From assembly GCA_963842065.1 (NCBI GenBank), contig CAWJEW010000008.1, forward strand, positions 1-64,000: a stretch of 64,000 bases of DNA, read 5' to 3'. Source of the stretch: CAITWD01 sp963842065 (lineage in GTDB: Bacteria > Actinomycetota > Thermoleophilia > Miltoncostaeales > Miltoncostaeaceae). Numbering within the stretch: position 1 is the first letter of the stretch; every line of letters starts with the position of its first letter. The notes under the pieces were generated by a model, which searched no databases, was not told the origin of the DNA, and saw only the letters and a program-made list of their open reading frames with translations. The position numbers and the translations under genes were made by a program. This document shows, in pieces, positions 19,580-27,978 of this stretch.

Positions 19580-20392
19580 TCAGAGCCAAGGTGACCTCGC
19601 TTGACGATCCAGGTCGACGGCGCGAGAGCGCAACGACTCGAGCTTTGGACGCTTGGCGTACCGTCGGTCGCCCGAGGAGCGCCCGGTTAGCCTGCGTCCT
19701 ATCCATGGGAGCAGGAACGTTTGGACCCATCGCAACTCGTCCTGGAGGCGTCGGCCGGGAGGTTCAAGGGGCGCTGGCGGGAGTGGGCCCCTCCAGGTGT
19801 GGTCGACGGCGCTCAACTCGAGCGTACCGGCCATCGCGGAGGCGAAGACACGGTGCCCGTCCGGGTTGAGGTGCAACCGGTCATCGCACCATAGCCGCCG
19901 ATCCGAAGCGAGCTGGATCTGTTCGGCGTCCAATAGGAGCGAGCCTCTCGCTTCAGCGATCGCTCGTAGACCGACATTGAAACGCGCCAGGCGTGTGCGC
20001 ACCAGGCGAGCGGCGGGCGTAAACGAGGACAAGTCGGGAAACGTGGTGGTGAGGACCGTCGCTCCACTGGCGCACAGGGCGCGCTGCATCTCGTCCATGT
20101 GGGCAAGGGCAGCGTCGAGGTCGAAGCGTGGTCGGATCACGTCGTTCATGCCGGCGATAACGCTGACTAGATCCGGCTCAAGCGCGAGCGCCGCGGCGAG
20201 CTGCTGCTCATGAACCTCGCCGATTCGACGCCCGCGCACGGCAAGATTCGCGTAGAGGAGGTGAGGGTTTTCTAGGGCTAGGACCTCGGCGAAACGGTCG
20301 GCCCATCCTCGCTCGACGCCGTCGCGGTGCAGATCGTCGCCGACACCCTCGGTCTGGCTGTCGCCGAGAGCCACATAACGGCTAAACACCAT
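19580..20392 (-). CDS. SGNH/GDSL-family hydrolase
   Basis: This 270-residue esterase/lipase-like protein has all four SGNH blocks: YVALGDSQTEG (Ser), the GRR/N block near LAVRGRR, AGMNDVIRP (Asn) and DRLHLNPDGH with the catalytic Asp and His. There is no clear signal peptide, so it is probably cytoplasmic. ATG 20392 (MVFSRYVALGDS) is preferred over an ATG 18 bases upstream. It probably removes ester groups from a small substrate or polysaccharide. It abuts the relic module at 20430-20840. Confidence 0.8.
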   Translation of the reverse strand: MVFSRYVALGDSQTEGVGDDLHRDGVERGWADRFAEVLALENPHLLYANLAVRGRRIGEVHEQQLAAALALEPDLVSVIAGMNDVIRPRFDLDAALAHMDEMQRALCASGATVLTTTFPDLSSFTPAARLVRTRLARFNVGLRAIAEARGSLLLDAEQIQLASDRRLWCDDRLHLNPDGHRVFASAMAGTLELSAVDHTWRGPLPPAPLEPPGRRLQDELRWVQTFLLPWIGRRLTGRSSGDRRYAKRPKLESLRSRAVDLDRQARSPWL

Positions 20393-20429
20393 TGGGACGA
20401 CGGGGTTCACCGGGAACCACCTCTCGGAT

Positions 20430-20517
20430 GTGCTGGTGGACGATCCAAGGTGCTGAGAGAGCGGGTCGCCGCAGGGACGTTCCGGTGCTCAAGAACAGTC
20501 AGCGCGGCATCACCTCT
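20430..20517 (-). pseudogene. DUF2867-like gene, 5' fragment (copy of 23907 gene)
   Basis: Minus-strand translation reads LTVLEHRNVPAATRSLSTL, closely matching LTVLEHRHVPQAIRSRSSL at the start of the gene at 23907. The flanking DNA (ending in GAGAGGTGAT) is also alike. Only the N-terminus remains. Confidence 0.5.
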
Positions 20518-20595
20518 CACTCGGGTACCCCGGGCCGTTCACCGCTGCTACGCATATGCCAAAGGACACTTGGCCGTGCGGTGCTCCATCCGCTT

Positions 20596-20646
20596 CCGAC
20601 ACGATGCCCTCTGCGAGATACGCATCGCAGGTCGGCATGGTGGTAG
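20596..20646 (-). pseudogene. tautomerase gene, 5' fragment (copy of 22363 gene)
   Basis: From ATG 20646 the minus strand reads MPTCDAYLAEGIVSEAD, matching MPMLDAYIPEGVLSPDA at 22363. It then jumps to sequence corresponding to the region after the enoyl-CoA hydratase. An internal deletion therefore removed the rest of the tautomerase and the whole hydratase. It is divergent from the TetR fragment, as in the intact module. Confidence 0.55.
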
Positions 20647-20670
20647 CTCCTCTTCAAACGACGTGGACTT

Positions 20671-20708
20671 CACGGTGCATCCGTACAGTTATGTATGGAT
20701 GCACCGTG
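20671..20708. promoter_or_regulatory. TetR-type operator palindrome, relic copy
   Basis: CACGGTGCATCC and GGATGCACCGTG are perfect 12-base arms around a 14-base spacer. The central 26 bases match the palindrome at 22279-22304 in 21 positions when read on the opposite strand. It lies between the divergent tautomerase and TetR fragments, exactly as the other copy does. Confidence 0.6.
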
Positions 20709-20767
20709 TACAGTAGGCTTCATCTCTGGTGCTGTCAATGCCGGCGCGATGTGACAGGAGATAGACC

Positions 20768-20880
20768 GTGGCCCCCCGACCTGCACGCCTCTCGGTAGGT
20801 GGATCTGTGAGGGTATGCGGGCCCTTGCTGCCGGCGGAGGAGATACTTGTCGCTCGCCAGACGGGTGCACTGTGACCGAC
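20768..20880 (+). pseudogene. TetR regulator gene, 5' fragment (copy of the 22219 gene)
   Basis: The DNA from GTG 20768 aligns with the first about 70 bases of the TetR gene at 22219: ACGCCTC, then GTGGATC, GAGGGT and GCGGGCCCTTGCTGCCGGCGG are shared. Small indels break the frame and similarity fades after 20840. It is a dead duplicate. Confidence 0.5.
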
Positions 20881-20902
20881 CCGCTGGGTAGTGTCGTCGG
20901 CA

Positions 20903-21331
20903 ATGGGTGACCTCCGATGGTCGCGAGGGATCGGGAGTTCTCCACCCCGTCTGTCGAAAGACAGTCGTATCAAGAGTGTCGTCGATCGACTCCTTCCCAG
21001 TGGCCCATGGCGGTACTTCTTCTTCGTCGCGATCGCTGTGGGTGTCGGCGTTGCAACCAGCCTGCCGTCGCTGGCCGGACTGGCGCTCGTAGCGACGGTG
21101 ACGCTTGTCGCGAGCGCCTATTGCTTGCTCAACTTTTGGCGGTGCCGGGAGGCGCACTGCATTGTGACTGGCATCGGATGGGCGGCACTCGGTCTGTTCG
21201 AGGTCGGGGAGATTGTCATTGGCCATAGCATCATTGACCGTCGCGAAAGTCTTGCCTTCGTCGTGGTTCTGGGGGTGGCGGTCGCCTTCGAGGGTTTCTG
21301 GCGAGCACGTCACAGCATGTCACGGAATTAA
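20903..21331 (+). CDS. small integral membrane protein, unknown function
   Basis: This approximately 142-residue protein has four likely membrane segments: FFFVAIAVGVGVATSLP, LAGLALVATVTLVASAY, CIVTGIGWAALGLFEVGEIV and LAFVVVLGVAVAFEGFW. A conserved-looking RCREAHC motif lies between the second and third. It could bind a metal or form a disulfide. The start may be ATG 20903 or GTG 20891. No family name is offered. Confidence 0.55.
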   Translation: MGDLRWSRGIGSSPPRLSKDSRIKSVVDRLLPSGPWRYFFFVAIAVGVGVATSLPSLAGLALVATVTLVASAYCLLNFWRCREAHCIVTGIGWAALGLFEVGEIVIGHSIIDRRESLAFVVVLGVAVAFEGFWRARHSMSRN

Positions 21332-21670
21332 TGCCGTCATAAGTAACGGGCGCCCCTTGAACACCGTCTAACCGAAGGTCAACTCGAAGGGCCGAAGGTG
21401 TGTCCAGTACTGAGCGTCTTGGGAGCTCCTGCAAACTCGAGGCGCCAGACGTTGGCCGCATCAGCAGGGTGCGCAAGCCAACCGAACGATCCGTGAACGT
21501 TGCAGGAAAGGCTGCTCGTACGGCGTCCTGCGATGCCGGCTACCGGCTCGTCGTGACCCAAAGCCAGTATCCGGCGATGCGCGGCAGAACATCAACGACA
21601 ATCCGATCCTCCACCACCCGAACGAACACACGACGTGAGGCCGGGGTCAGGTATCGTCGCTAAGGCGTTA
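21332..21670. other. stretch downstream of the TetR gene, possible gene fragment
   Basis: No complete gene is visible. The minus strand from 21660 reads RRYLTPASRRVFVRVVEDR and then VLPRIAGYWLWVTTSR before a stop. This looks like a real C-terminal tail, but its family was not recognised. Confidence 0.25.
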
Positions 21671-22219
21671 CTAGGCGAGGAGACGCTTCAGCGCCAGTTC
21701 CAGAACATCGGCGCGGCTGCGTGGGCTGTAGTCGGCGGCGATGAAGTGGGTACCGATCGCCAGCGAGAATGCAAGCACGCAGCGGGCTTCGACGTCGGCC
21801 TTGTCGGAGCAGAAGGTGCTGAACAGTGAGCGCAGGTACTCCATACGCCGGTTGTCCACGCGTCGAAGGCGCTTGGCGACCGTCGGGTCGCGCCGGGACC
21901 AGTCACGAACCGCGAGGTCGATCGGCAGCAGGGCCCGAGAGAAGGTGAGCGCACCCGCTCGGCGAATTTTGCGCCTGGCGTCGCCGCCCTCGGCCTCGAC
22001 GAGTTGGAGCACCTCATCGGTACTGGTCCGCTCCCAGGTGTCGAGCATCTCATCGAGCAGGGCGCTGCGGTCCTCGAAGTGCCAGTAGAAGCCGCCCCTC
22101 GTGACACCCAGCGTCTTTGCCAACAAGTCGATCCGGACGGCGTCGGGGCCGCCGGCAGCAAGGGCCCGCAGACCCTCGTCGATCCACATGCTGCGAGGCG
22201 TGCGGATCGGGGCGGCCAT
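21671..22219 (-). CDS. TetR/AcrR family transcriptional regulator
   Basis: This 182-residue regulator has an N-terminal helix-turn-helix (IDLLAKTLGVTRGGFYWHFEDRSALL, residues about 29-54) and an all-helical ligand domain. It is divergent from a tautomerase gene, with a palindrome at 22276-22307 in the 143-base gap. It probably represses itself and the divergent tautomerase/enoyl-CoA hydratase genes until a metabolite binds. A damaged duplicate of its 5' end and operator lies at 20671-20880. Confidence 0.85.
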   Translation of the reverse strand: MAAPIRTPRSMWIDEGLRALAAGGPDAVRIDLLAKTLGVTRGGFYWHFEDRSALLDEMLDTWERTSTDEVLQLVEAEGGDARRKIRRAGALTFSRALLPIDLAVRDWSRRDPTVAKRLRRVDNRRMEYLRSLFSTFCSDKADVEARCVLAFSLAIGTHFIAADYSPRSRADVLELALKRLLA

Positions 22220-22275
22220 CGTCTACCTGCTATCGCGTTCCGGCGGGGTTGACACTACCGCTGAGCATGCCTAAT

Positions 22276-22307
22276 AATACATCAATACACAACTGTATGG
22301 ATGTATT
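22276..22307. promoter_or_regulatory. operator palindrome for the divergent TetR regulator
   Basis: AATACATC and GATGTATT are inverted around a spacer with ACAACTGTAT. It overlaps the expected promoter space of both the TetR gene (start 22219) and the tautomerase gene (start 22363). The conserved core recurs at 20671-20708 beside relics of the same two genes, which supports a functional site. Confidence 0.6.
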
Positions 22308-22362
22308 CCCATCGTTCAGAATTCCAACTTGGGCTCGCCGCCCGATCTGAGGAGAACAGCGG

Positions 22363-22866
22363 ATGCCGATGCTCGACGCATACATTCCCGAGGGAGTTCT
22401 GTCACCGGATGCGGAGCGCCACCTGCTCGCGACCTGTACTGACCTATTGATCGAGCACGAGGGTGCCGCACTGACCAACGAGAAGATCCGGTCGCTCGCC
22501 TGGGTGTTCGTGCATCGCCACGAGATGTACGTTGGCGGAGCCCCGGCCGAGGCGCCGCACTACAAGTTCGTCTGCCAGGTCCCTGAAGGCCAGTACGACG
22601 ACGCGCGCCGCGCGGCCGTCACCAAGGCGATGACGGAGGCGCTAGTCGAGGCCGAGGACGGTAAGTGGCCCAACCCCGAGGCGCGCGTGTGGGTCTTTAC
22701 CTTCGAGGTGCCCGACGGCACGTACGGTCTCGGCGGGCGCGTCTTCACCCTACCGGACCTCGCTGAGCACGTCCTCGGAGATGCGGGACGCCGTTACGGC
22801 GAAGAGCGCCTCGCCGAGCGACGCCGGGAGCAGGCGCGGGCCCTGCTCGAGTCAGCCCGGGCGTAG
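22363..22866 (+). CDS. tautomerase family protein (tandem 4-OT-like)
   Basis: This 167-residue protein has Pro as its second residue (MPMLDAYIPEG), the general base of tautomerases after Met removal. A second half with VPEGQYDDARRAAVTKAMTEAL and VWVFTFEVPDGTYGLGGR resembles a further 4-oxalocrotonate-tautomerase-like unit. It probably isomerises an enol/keto intermediate in aromatic or unsaturated-acid breakdown. It is divergent from a TetR repressor and upstream of an enoyl-CoA hydratase, which fits a small catabolic unit. Confidence 0.75.
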   Translation: MPMLDAYIPEGVLSPDAERHLLATCTDLLIEHEGAALTNEKIRSLAWVFVHRHEMYVGGAPAEAPHYKFVCQVPEGQYDDARRAAVTKAMTEALVEAEDGKWPNPEARVWVFTFEVPDGTYGLGGRVFTLPDLAEHVLGDAGRRYGEERLAERRREQARALLESARA

Positions 22867-23004
22867 GCACCATGACCTCGTCGATACTCGTTTCAAATCA
22901 AGTGACGGCACCGGCATCTACGGCGCCGTTTCCGGGATCAGGGCGGCCATGAAGCGGCGGACCAAAGGCCGGCCGAGGCGAGTGGCCGGCGACTTGACGA
23001 ACAA

Positions 23005-23814
23005 ATGAGCCATTACCAGACCATTCGTTACCACCGCCAGGGAGAGATCGGCACCCTGAGCCTGGCCCGTCCCGGCAAGCGCAACGCTCAGAACCCGTTG
23101 ATGTGGGAGGAGCTGGCCCGGCTCGGCGTCGAACTGCTGCCCGACGAAACCCTCCGGTGCCTGGTGGTGACGGGAGACGGGTCGACGTTCTCGGCCGGCA
23201 TCGACCTGGTCGAGGGCATGGCGGGCATGGTGGCCGGCTGGGCCGAACAGCCCGACGACGAGCGCAACCTGCCCGCGGGCCAGGCTGCTGCGGCGACCTT
23301 CAGCTGGATCCCCGCCCTCGGTTGCGCCAGCGTTGCCGCCGTACGCGGCCACGCCTACGGTGCCGGTCTGCAGCTCGCCCTGGCGTGTGATTTCCGCATC
23401 TTCGCGGAGGGCACCAGGGTCGGTCTGCTGGAGACTCGCTACGGACTCCTTCCCGACATGGGCGCAACCGTCCGGCTGCCCCGAATCGTCGGTGAGAGCC
23501 GGGCCCGGGAGCTGATCCTGCTCGGCGAGATCATCGACGCCGCCGAGGCCCTGCGGATCGGGCTGGCCAACCGGGTGGTCGCCGACGGCGACCTCGATGC
23601 CGCCGCGGCTGAGTTCGCCGGGCGCCTGGCCGCCCAACCGCCGATCGCAGTGCGGGGGGCCAGACGGGCGATCGACACAGCGTGGCACTGCGATCCCGAG
23701 GAGAGTTTCAGGGTGGCCCTACAAGGGCAGATCCGATGCCTTGAGTCGGAGGACTTCAAGGAGGCCATCGAGGCAATGGCCGAGGGCCGAAGCCCTGCTT
23801 GGCGGGGACGCTGA
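23005..23814 (+). CDS. enoyl-CoA hydratase/isomerase family protein
   Basis: This 269-residue crotonase-fold enzyme shows two oxyanion-hole segments, STFSAGIDLVEG and VRGHAYGAGLQLALACD, and the usual EARYGLLPD-like helix (LETRYGLLPDMGATVRLPR). It acts on acyl-CoA thioesters in the cytoplasm by hydration, isomerisation or hydrolysis. It lies 138 bases after the tautomerase and is probably in the same TetR-controlled transcript. The catalytic Glu pair typical of true hydratases is not fully evident, so the exact reaction is uncertain. Confidence 0.85.
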   Translation: MSHYQTIRYHRQGEIGTLSLARPGKRNAQNPLMWEELARLGVELLPDETLRCLVVTGDGSTFSAGIDLVEGMAGMVAGWAEQPDDERNLPAGQAAAATFSWIPALGCASVAAVRGHAYGAGLQLALACDFRIFAEGTRVGLLETRYGLLPDMGATVRLPRIVGESRARELILLGEIIDAAEALRIGLANRVVADGDLDAAAAEFAGRLAAQPPIAVRGARRAIDTAWHCDPEESFRVALQGQIRCLESEDFKEAIEAMAEGRSPAWRGR

Positions 23815-23906
23815 AATGCCAACGTCGGCCAAAGGAGCGCGGTACGGCCAAGTGCCCTTTGGCTGTGCGTAGCAGTGATGGACGGCCGGAAGTACTCAAA
23901 TGAGAG

Positions 23907-24373
23907 GTGATTCCCACGCTGACTGTTCTTGAACACCGCCACGTCCCCCAGGCGATCCGATCCCGCAGCTCCCTAGCCAGCCCCGACTATGTCGACTTCT
24001 TCACCGCCACAACAAGTGGGGCCACGGACAGGTCACCCGAGCAGTGGGCCCGTGCCGCGGTCGAAGCCCCCCGGCGCGACTCGCCCCTCTCCTCTGGCAA
24101 GTAGCCCTCGGCCTCCGTCTCGAGCGGCGGCCGTCGCCGGATTACGTGGGCGGGTGGAAGATCGGTCACCGCGGCGACGGCTGGCTCAGGGTCGAGGCGG
24201 CCTCATGGTTTATGACCGTCCATATCGTCTTCGAAGTCGATAGTGAGGAGGTGTCCTTCGCCACGTTCGTCCGCTACGACAGGCTGATAGCAGCATTCGT
24301 CTGGCCACCAGTGTCCATCATGCATCGCCAAGCGGTGCCCGTCCTGCTGCACTACGCGGCGAGGAATCTGTAA
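23907..24373 (+). pseudogene. DUF2867-like protein, frameshifted
   Basis: The N-terminal part (GTG 23907, TVLEHRHVPQAIRSRSSLASPDYVDFF) and the C-terminal part (VALGLRLERRPSPDYVGGWKI, EAASWFMTVHIVFEVD, TFVRYDRLIAAFVWPP) are in different frames, joined near 24085 by one indel. The pattern resembles small DUF2867-type proteins found beside TetR and catabolic genes. The 5' end is duplicated, inverted, at 20430-20517. Confidence 0.55.
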
Positions 24374-24918
24374 CCGAAGCGAGATTGAGGAGACCGGCAT
24401 TGGCAACGATTCGGCAGTTCCACGGAGGCGAAGGCGTTCCGTTGGTCGTCGAGGGTGATGTCGCGGAGCCAGCGATCGCCTGGCGTTCCCAGCGGAGGCG
24501 AGATCGAAGATGGCTTGATTCGGTGCCAGACCCGGACTCTTGTACCCCTGACGATCTTGCCTGGTCAATGATTAGGTGCGGCCGTCGCTCCATAAGTCAG
24601 TACGTCTCAGTCCGGGGATGGTTGTGGGTCGCGGCCCGGCGTCGTCACCGCAGATCGACCGAATCGGGTCGAGTCGACCGCCTAACGGCGCGGAGGCGTC
24701 GAAGTCCGGGGCTGACATGGTGGAAAACGCTGAGGTCATCGTGATGGTCTCGAAAACGACCGCGTTCCCCTTCCGGCCCAGGCAGATCCACGAGCTCGAC
24801 CGGCGCTTTTCAGGCTCGAGGACGTGTGGGCGCTGACGACGCCCGGCGCCTCGGACGGGTGGGGCCGCCAACGATCCGACACCAACACAGTAGAAACACC
24901 CTCAAGGAGAAAAACAGC
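24374..24918. other. intergenic stretch, no gene recognised
   Basis: Several short frames exist. One on the plus strand (about 24714-24836) reads DMVENAEVIVMVSKTTAFPF and looks protein-like but matches no family I know. It could be a gene relic. Nothing else stands out. Confidence 0.3.
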
Positions 24919-25227
24919 ATGAAGATAGGCTTCGTAGCAATTCACTATCCGCACATCTCTAGCCGCGAAGAATTCATCTCGCGCGTCCAGCAAGCCGTCG
25001 AGGTAATGCGGCCGACCCCGGGGTGCCTGTCAGCTGATTGCTGGGTAACCGTCGCCGGTGACGCAGTAGTTTCGACTGCACAATGGGAGACTGAGGAGGC
25101 AATGGCCTCGTCGTTTGCTACCGCAAGGGCAGCAGGAGTGGACTTCGACTATGACGAGCGCGAATCACGCCCTCGTGAGGTGTTTCGGCTCGTCCAGCCA
25201 CCTAGACAAGGAGCACGGTCCCATTGA
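24919..25227 (+). CDS. antibiotic-biosynthesis-monooxygenase-like (ABM) domain protein
   Basis: This 102-residue dimeric alpha/beta barrel protein has MKIGFVAIHYPHISSREEFI and a VQQAVEVMRPTPGCLSADCW segment, followed by AQWETEEAMASSF, as in ABM/heme-degrading-like domains. The start is set by AAGGAG upstream of ATG 24919. It may be a cofactor-free monooxygenase or a binding protein. The following small gene begins inside its last codons. Confidence 0.7.
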   Translation: MKIGFVAIHYPHISSREEFISRVQQAVEVMRPTPGCLSADCWVTVAGDAVVSTAQWETEEAMASSFATARAAGVDFDYDERESRPREVFRLVQPPRQGARSH

Positions 25228-25439
25228 AGGAGCCGATCAAGGTCCACGTCGTAGGCGGCCCGAACCGGGTGCTGCAGGCCCTCATCGGGCACGCCCCCGA
25301 CGATATCGAGGTCGATGCCTACGTCACCGCGTGGATGAACTCGGCCGTGGCCACTATCAACGAGGTAACTGATGATCTACGGCGAAGCCAGTACGACGGT
25401 CGCAGCGACCCCGGCTCAGGTGCTCGACCTGATCTGTGA
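25224..25439 (+). CDS. small protein of unknown function
   Basis: The 71-residue frame starts with TTG at 25224, overlapping the ABM gene stop, and overlaps the next gene start at 25372. The first 48 residues (KVHVVGGPNRVLQALIGHAP, then AYVTAWMNSAVATINEV) look like a real protein. The tail probably continues past an indel. It was not recognised. Confidence 0.35.
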   Translation: MKEPIKVHVVGGPNRVLQALIGHAPDDIEVDAYVTAWMNSAVATINEVTDDLRRSQYDGRSDPGSGARPDL

Positions 25440-25842
25440 CCTCGAGCGGTACAAGGCTGCCGACACCAAGATCCGCAAGGTGCTCGACACCAACGTGGAT
25501 GGCGATGCGATAGTCGTTCGATTCCGATCCAAGCTTCGCGGGCTTCCCACGCCTGCTGTCCAGCAACGGGTGATACGCACCGGTGACGAGCGTGTCGACA
25601 TCACGTCCGTGCCGTGCTGGCAGGACCGGCTGATCAGCTTCCGCGGCAGCGTCGTCTGCACGCTGACCGCGGCCGGCACGCAGGTCGTGCACCGCGAGGA
25701 GTTCCACCCGCACGGTCCGCTGCGGCCGATATTCGATCGCTTCCTCGGGGCATGGCTGGCCCGCGATATTAACGACGAGGTCGCTCGCCTCCGGCAACTG
25801 CTGGACCCGCCCAAGTTGGCGGATACGAAGGCCAGCTCGTGA
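25372..25842 (+). CDS. SRPBCC family protein (polyketide cyclase/lipid transport-like)
   Basis: This 156-residue helix-grip protein begins with MIYGEASTTVAATPAQVLDLICDLERY, typical of the SRPBCC start. A long C-terminal helix closes the ligand pocket (FDRFLGAWLARDINDEVARLRQLL). It probably binds a hydrophobic small molecule. It overlaps the preceding small gene, suggesting a three-gene transcript with the ABM protein. Confidence 0.75.
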   Translation: MIYGEASTTVAATPAQVLDLICDLERYKAADTKIRKVLDTNVDGDAIVVRFRSKLRGLPTPAVQQRVIRTGDERVDITSVPCWQDRLISFRGSVVCTLTAAGTQVVHREEFHPHGPLRPIFDRFLGAWLARDINDEVARLRQLLDPPKLADTKASS

Positions 25843-25945
25843 CCCGGTTCGCTACCAGCACGGTGCCTCATAGTCCGGGGGAATCGCGGTCATCAGTTTA
25901 TCTTCGCGCCGGGGAGTGGTTGGGGGAGCATCTCGCCGATCTGAT

Positions 25946-26727
25946 TCAGGCCGTCGATGCCTTTCGCACAGCGGTGACCACCACCCTGTGTAACCCATCA
26001 TAAAGGTACCTCCCACCGCGTCGATGGCGACCGCAACATCCGCGAGCAGTTCGTCGAGCTGTGCCGGCGGGAGCAGGGTGTGACCGCCATGCGTAGGCAG
26101 ATGGTCCAACCACTCGTCCCGGGTGTAGGGCCGTTCCCAGTCGAATCGCCACTGGTCCGGATCGCCGAACGCGCCGCCTTAGTGAAGAGCACCGAGTAGA
26201 GGTCCAAGGCGGGCTTCGCCCAGGGGTTGAACGGCAAGTCAGGCATCACCCGGCCGTAGATCGCTGCGAAGGCTTCGCATATGTCTCGCGGGGGTTGGAA
26301 CACATCCCAGAACCCGGCCACCCGGTCGCAACGCCTCGGCCGCCTTGGCTGCTCCCTCGAGCGGGTCAATCCAGTGCCAGGTCTGTCCGGCGACTACAGC
26401 ATCGAAAGCTTGGTCGGCAGGGTCCCACTTTTCGAACGCAGCCGCCTCGACCCCAAATCCATTTCGGCGACCGAGGTCGGCCATCCTCGCGTCGACCTCG
26501 ACCCCGAGCACCCAGCAGTCGACCGCCTGGAACTGGCGGGCTGCGATACCGGTGCCGATGCCGACGTCGACAACGTCGGGCCCGGGCTGGCGACGACGAT
26601 CGACTGCACCATGTCATCGGGGTAGCTGGGGCCGTGCCCGGTCATGCCGTTCAGCGTCTGAGCCGAACGATTCTGCTACATGTCGTACTCGATGGGACTC
26701 GGCTTCGGAAGGAGGTTCTATCGGCAT
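25946..26727 (-). pseudogene. class I SAM-dependent methyltransferase, multiply frameshifted
   Basis: Starting at ATG 26727, pieces in all three frames join to a whole enzyme: VVDVGIGTGIAARQFQAVD (motif I), LGVEVDARMADLGRRNGFGV, VVAGQTWHWIDPLEGAAKAA, then VAGFWDVFQPP and the usual GYTG-VVVTAV ending at 25946. At least five indels are needed. The protein sequence is otherwise well kept, which is more like sequencing errors than old decay. Confidence 0.6.
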
Positions 26728-26865
26728 AAGCCAACCTCGCAAATGAGCCTGGCGTAGGTTCAGGCTTGTTCAGGACAAGCTCACTGGCGACCAGGGCTAC
26801 TTCGGGCCTGGCTGCTCCGCTCGCTGATACGAGTTTGACCGCGTCGCGCTAGCACGCCCGAGCCG

Positions 26866-27753
26866 TCAGTCCTGAAGGACGGCCAGGTCAAACCGGCGGA
26901 GGCGCTCAGGGTCGACGATCGCGTTGATTTCTACAATCTTGCCGCGCGAAACAGTAAAGCCCATGATCGCGACCGGCTGCCCCTCCACGGTCACGACGAC
27001 ACCCGCGGCTCCATTCACCAGTGCCGGCCGCTTCAGTGCGGAGGGTTGCGCGATCAGGAGCGTTCGGCCGGCAACGGCTGCCGCCCCGTGGATCAGCACG
27101 GAGGCTGCGGGCCGCTTCGCGCCGGCGTCGATCCGCACCACGACGTCTGGGTCGAGGACCGCGACGAGCGCATCGAGGTCTCCGCTGTGGGCCGCGGCAA
27201 AGAAGGCGTCGACTACTTCTCGTTGGTGGGCGATATCGGGGTCGGGGGCTTGGACATCGGCTCCTCGTACTCGGCGCCGGGCCCGGCTAGCGAGTTGCCT
27301 CGTCGTGGCCGGGGTCCGCTCCACCATGGGGGCGATCTCGTCGAAGGACAGGTCGAACATGTCGTGCAGGACGAACGCCAGCCGCTCGGCCGGGCTCAGT
27401 GTTTCGAGCACGACCTGCAGCGCCAGCCCGACCGAGTCGGCCAGCAGCGCCTCATCCTCGGGGCTCCTCCCGTCGGCACGACTGATGACCGGGTCGGGCA
27501 CGTGCACGCCTATGGGCTCCTCACGCCGCGTGTTGCGAGAGCGGAGCACGTTCAGGCACACCCGGACGACGATCGTGGTCAGCCAGGCGCCGAGGTTCTC
27601 GACACCTCTAGCGTCAGACCTGCTGAGACGCAGCCAGGCTTCCTGGACGGCGTCGTCGGCCTCGGTGAGCGAGCCGAGCATCCGGTAGGCCACCGCCCGC
27701 AGGCGGGTCCGGTTCTTCTCGAACCCGTCCGCCAGCCAGGCGGAATTGGTCAT
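26866..27753 (-). CDS. sigJ: ECF41-type RNA polymerase sigma factor with C-terminal SnoaL-like domain
   Basis: Sigma region 2 (RLRAVAYRMLGSLTEADDAVQEAWLR) and region 4 (LSPAERLAFVLHDMFDLSFDEIAPMV, TRQLASRARRRV) are followed by a NTF2/SnoaL-like domain of about 115 residues. This is the ECF41 architecture, in which the extra domain controls activity instead of a separate anti-sigma factor. The linker motif appears as HVPDP (usual WLPEP) and DAGAK replaces DGGGK. ATG 27753 is chosen; open frame continues upstream. It is divergent from a carboxymuconolactone decarboxylase relic, the classic ECF41 partner. The gene symbol is by family resemblance only. Confidence 0.8.
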   Translation of the reverse strand: MTNSAWLADGFEKNRTRLRAVAYRMLGSLTEADDAVQEAWLRLSRSDARGVENLGAWLTTIVVRVCLNVLRSRNTRREEPIGVHVPDPVISRADGRSPEDEALLADSVGLALQVVLETLSPAERLAFVLHDMFDLSFDEIAPMVERTPATTRQLASRARRRVRGADVQAPDPDIAHQREVVDAFFAAAHSGDLDALVAVLDPDVVVRIDAGAKRPAASVLIHGAAAVAGRTLLIAQPSALKRPALVNGAAGVVVTVEGQPVAIMGFTVSRGKIVEINAIVDPERLRRFDLAVLQD

Positions 27754-27779
27754 CTCGGTCACACTTCTCCTTTGCGACG

Positions 27780-27808
27780 TGTCATATAGATGACACGTCA
27801 GATCCGTT
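27780..27808 (+). promoter_or_regulatory. candidate ECF41-dependent promoter
   Basis: TGTCATA (27780-27786) and CGTT (27805-27808) are separated by 18 bases, close to the ECF41 consensus TGTCACA and CGTC. It precedes a ribosome site (AAGGAG, 27819-27823 region) and the decarboxylase relic. The sequence also contains a small palindrome, GTGTCAT and ATGACAC. Another TGTCACA lies on the minus strand at 27812-27818. Confidence 0.45.
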
Positions 27809-27829
27809 GGATGTGACAAGGAGACATTC

Positions 27830-27921
27830 ATGCAGGCACGGATCGTCAACCCGGCGCTGAACGTTCCGGCGTCCTCGACGCCCTACAAGTGTGGCATGGA
27901 ATTGCTTTAGCCCAACACTAG
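27830..27921 (+). pseudogene. carboxymuconolactone decarboxylase (CMD)-like gene, 5' relic
   Basis: From ATG 27830 the reading MQARIVNPALNVP continues after one indel as GVLDALQ, matching the start of CMD/AhpD-like proteins. Only about 20 residues remain before unrelated sequence. The good ribosome site and ECF41-like promoter are intact, so the deletion may be recent. Confidence 0.5.
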
Positions 27922-27978
27922 GCAGGTGGCGGGCGCGTCGTGAATCCAGACGAGGGAATACAACGAGAGAGGAACCTG

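Noticed and set aside
22781..23008. Small gene between the tautomerase and hydratase
   Set aside because: The frame overlaps the tautomerase end and has a non-protein-like, basic composition.
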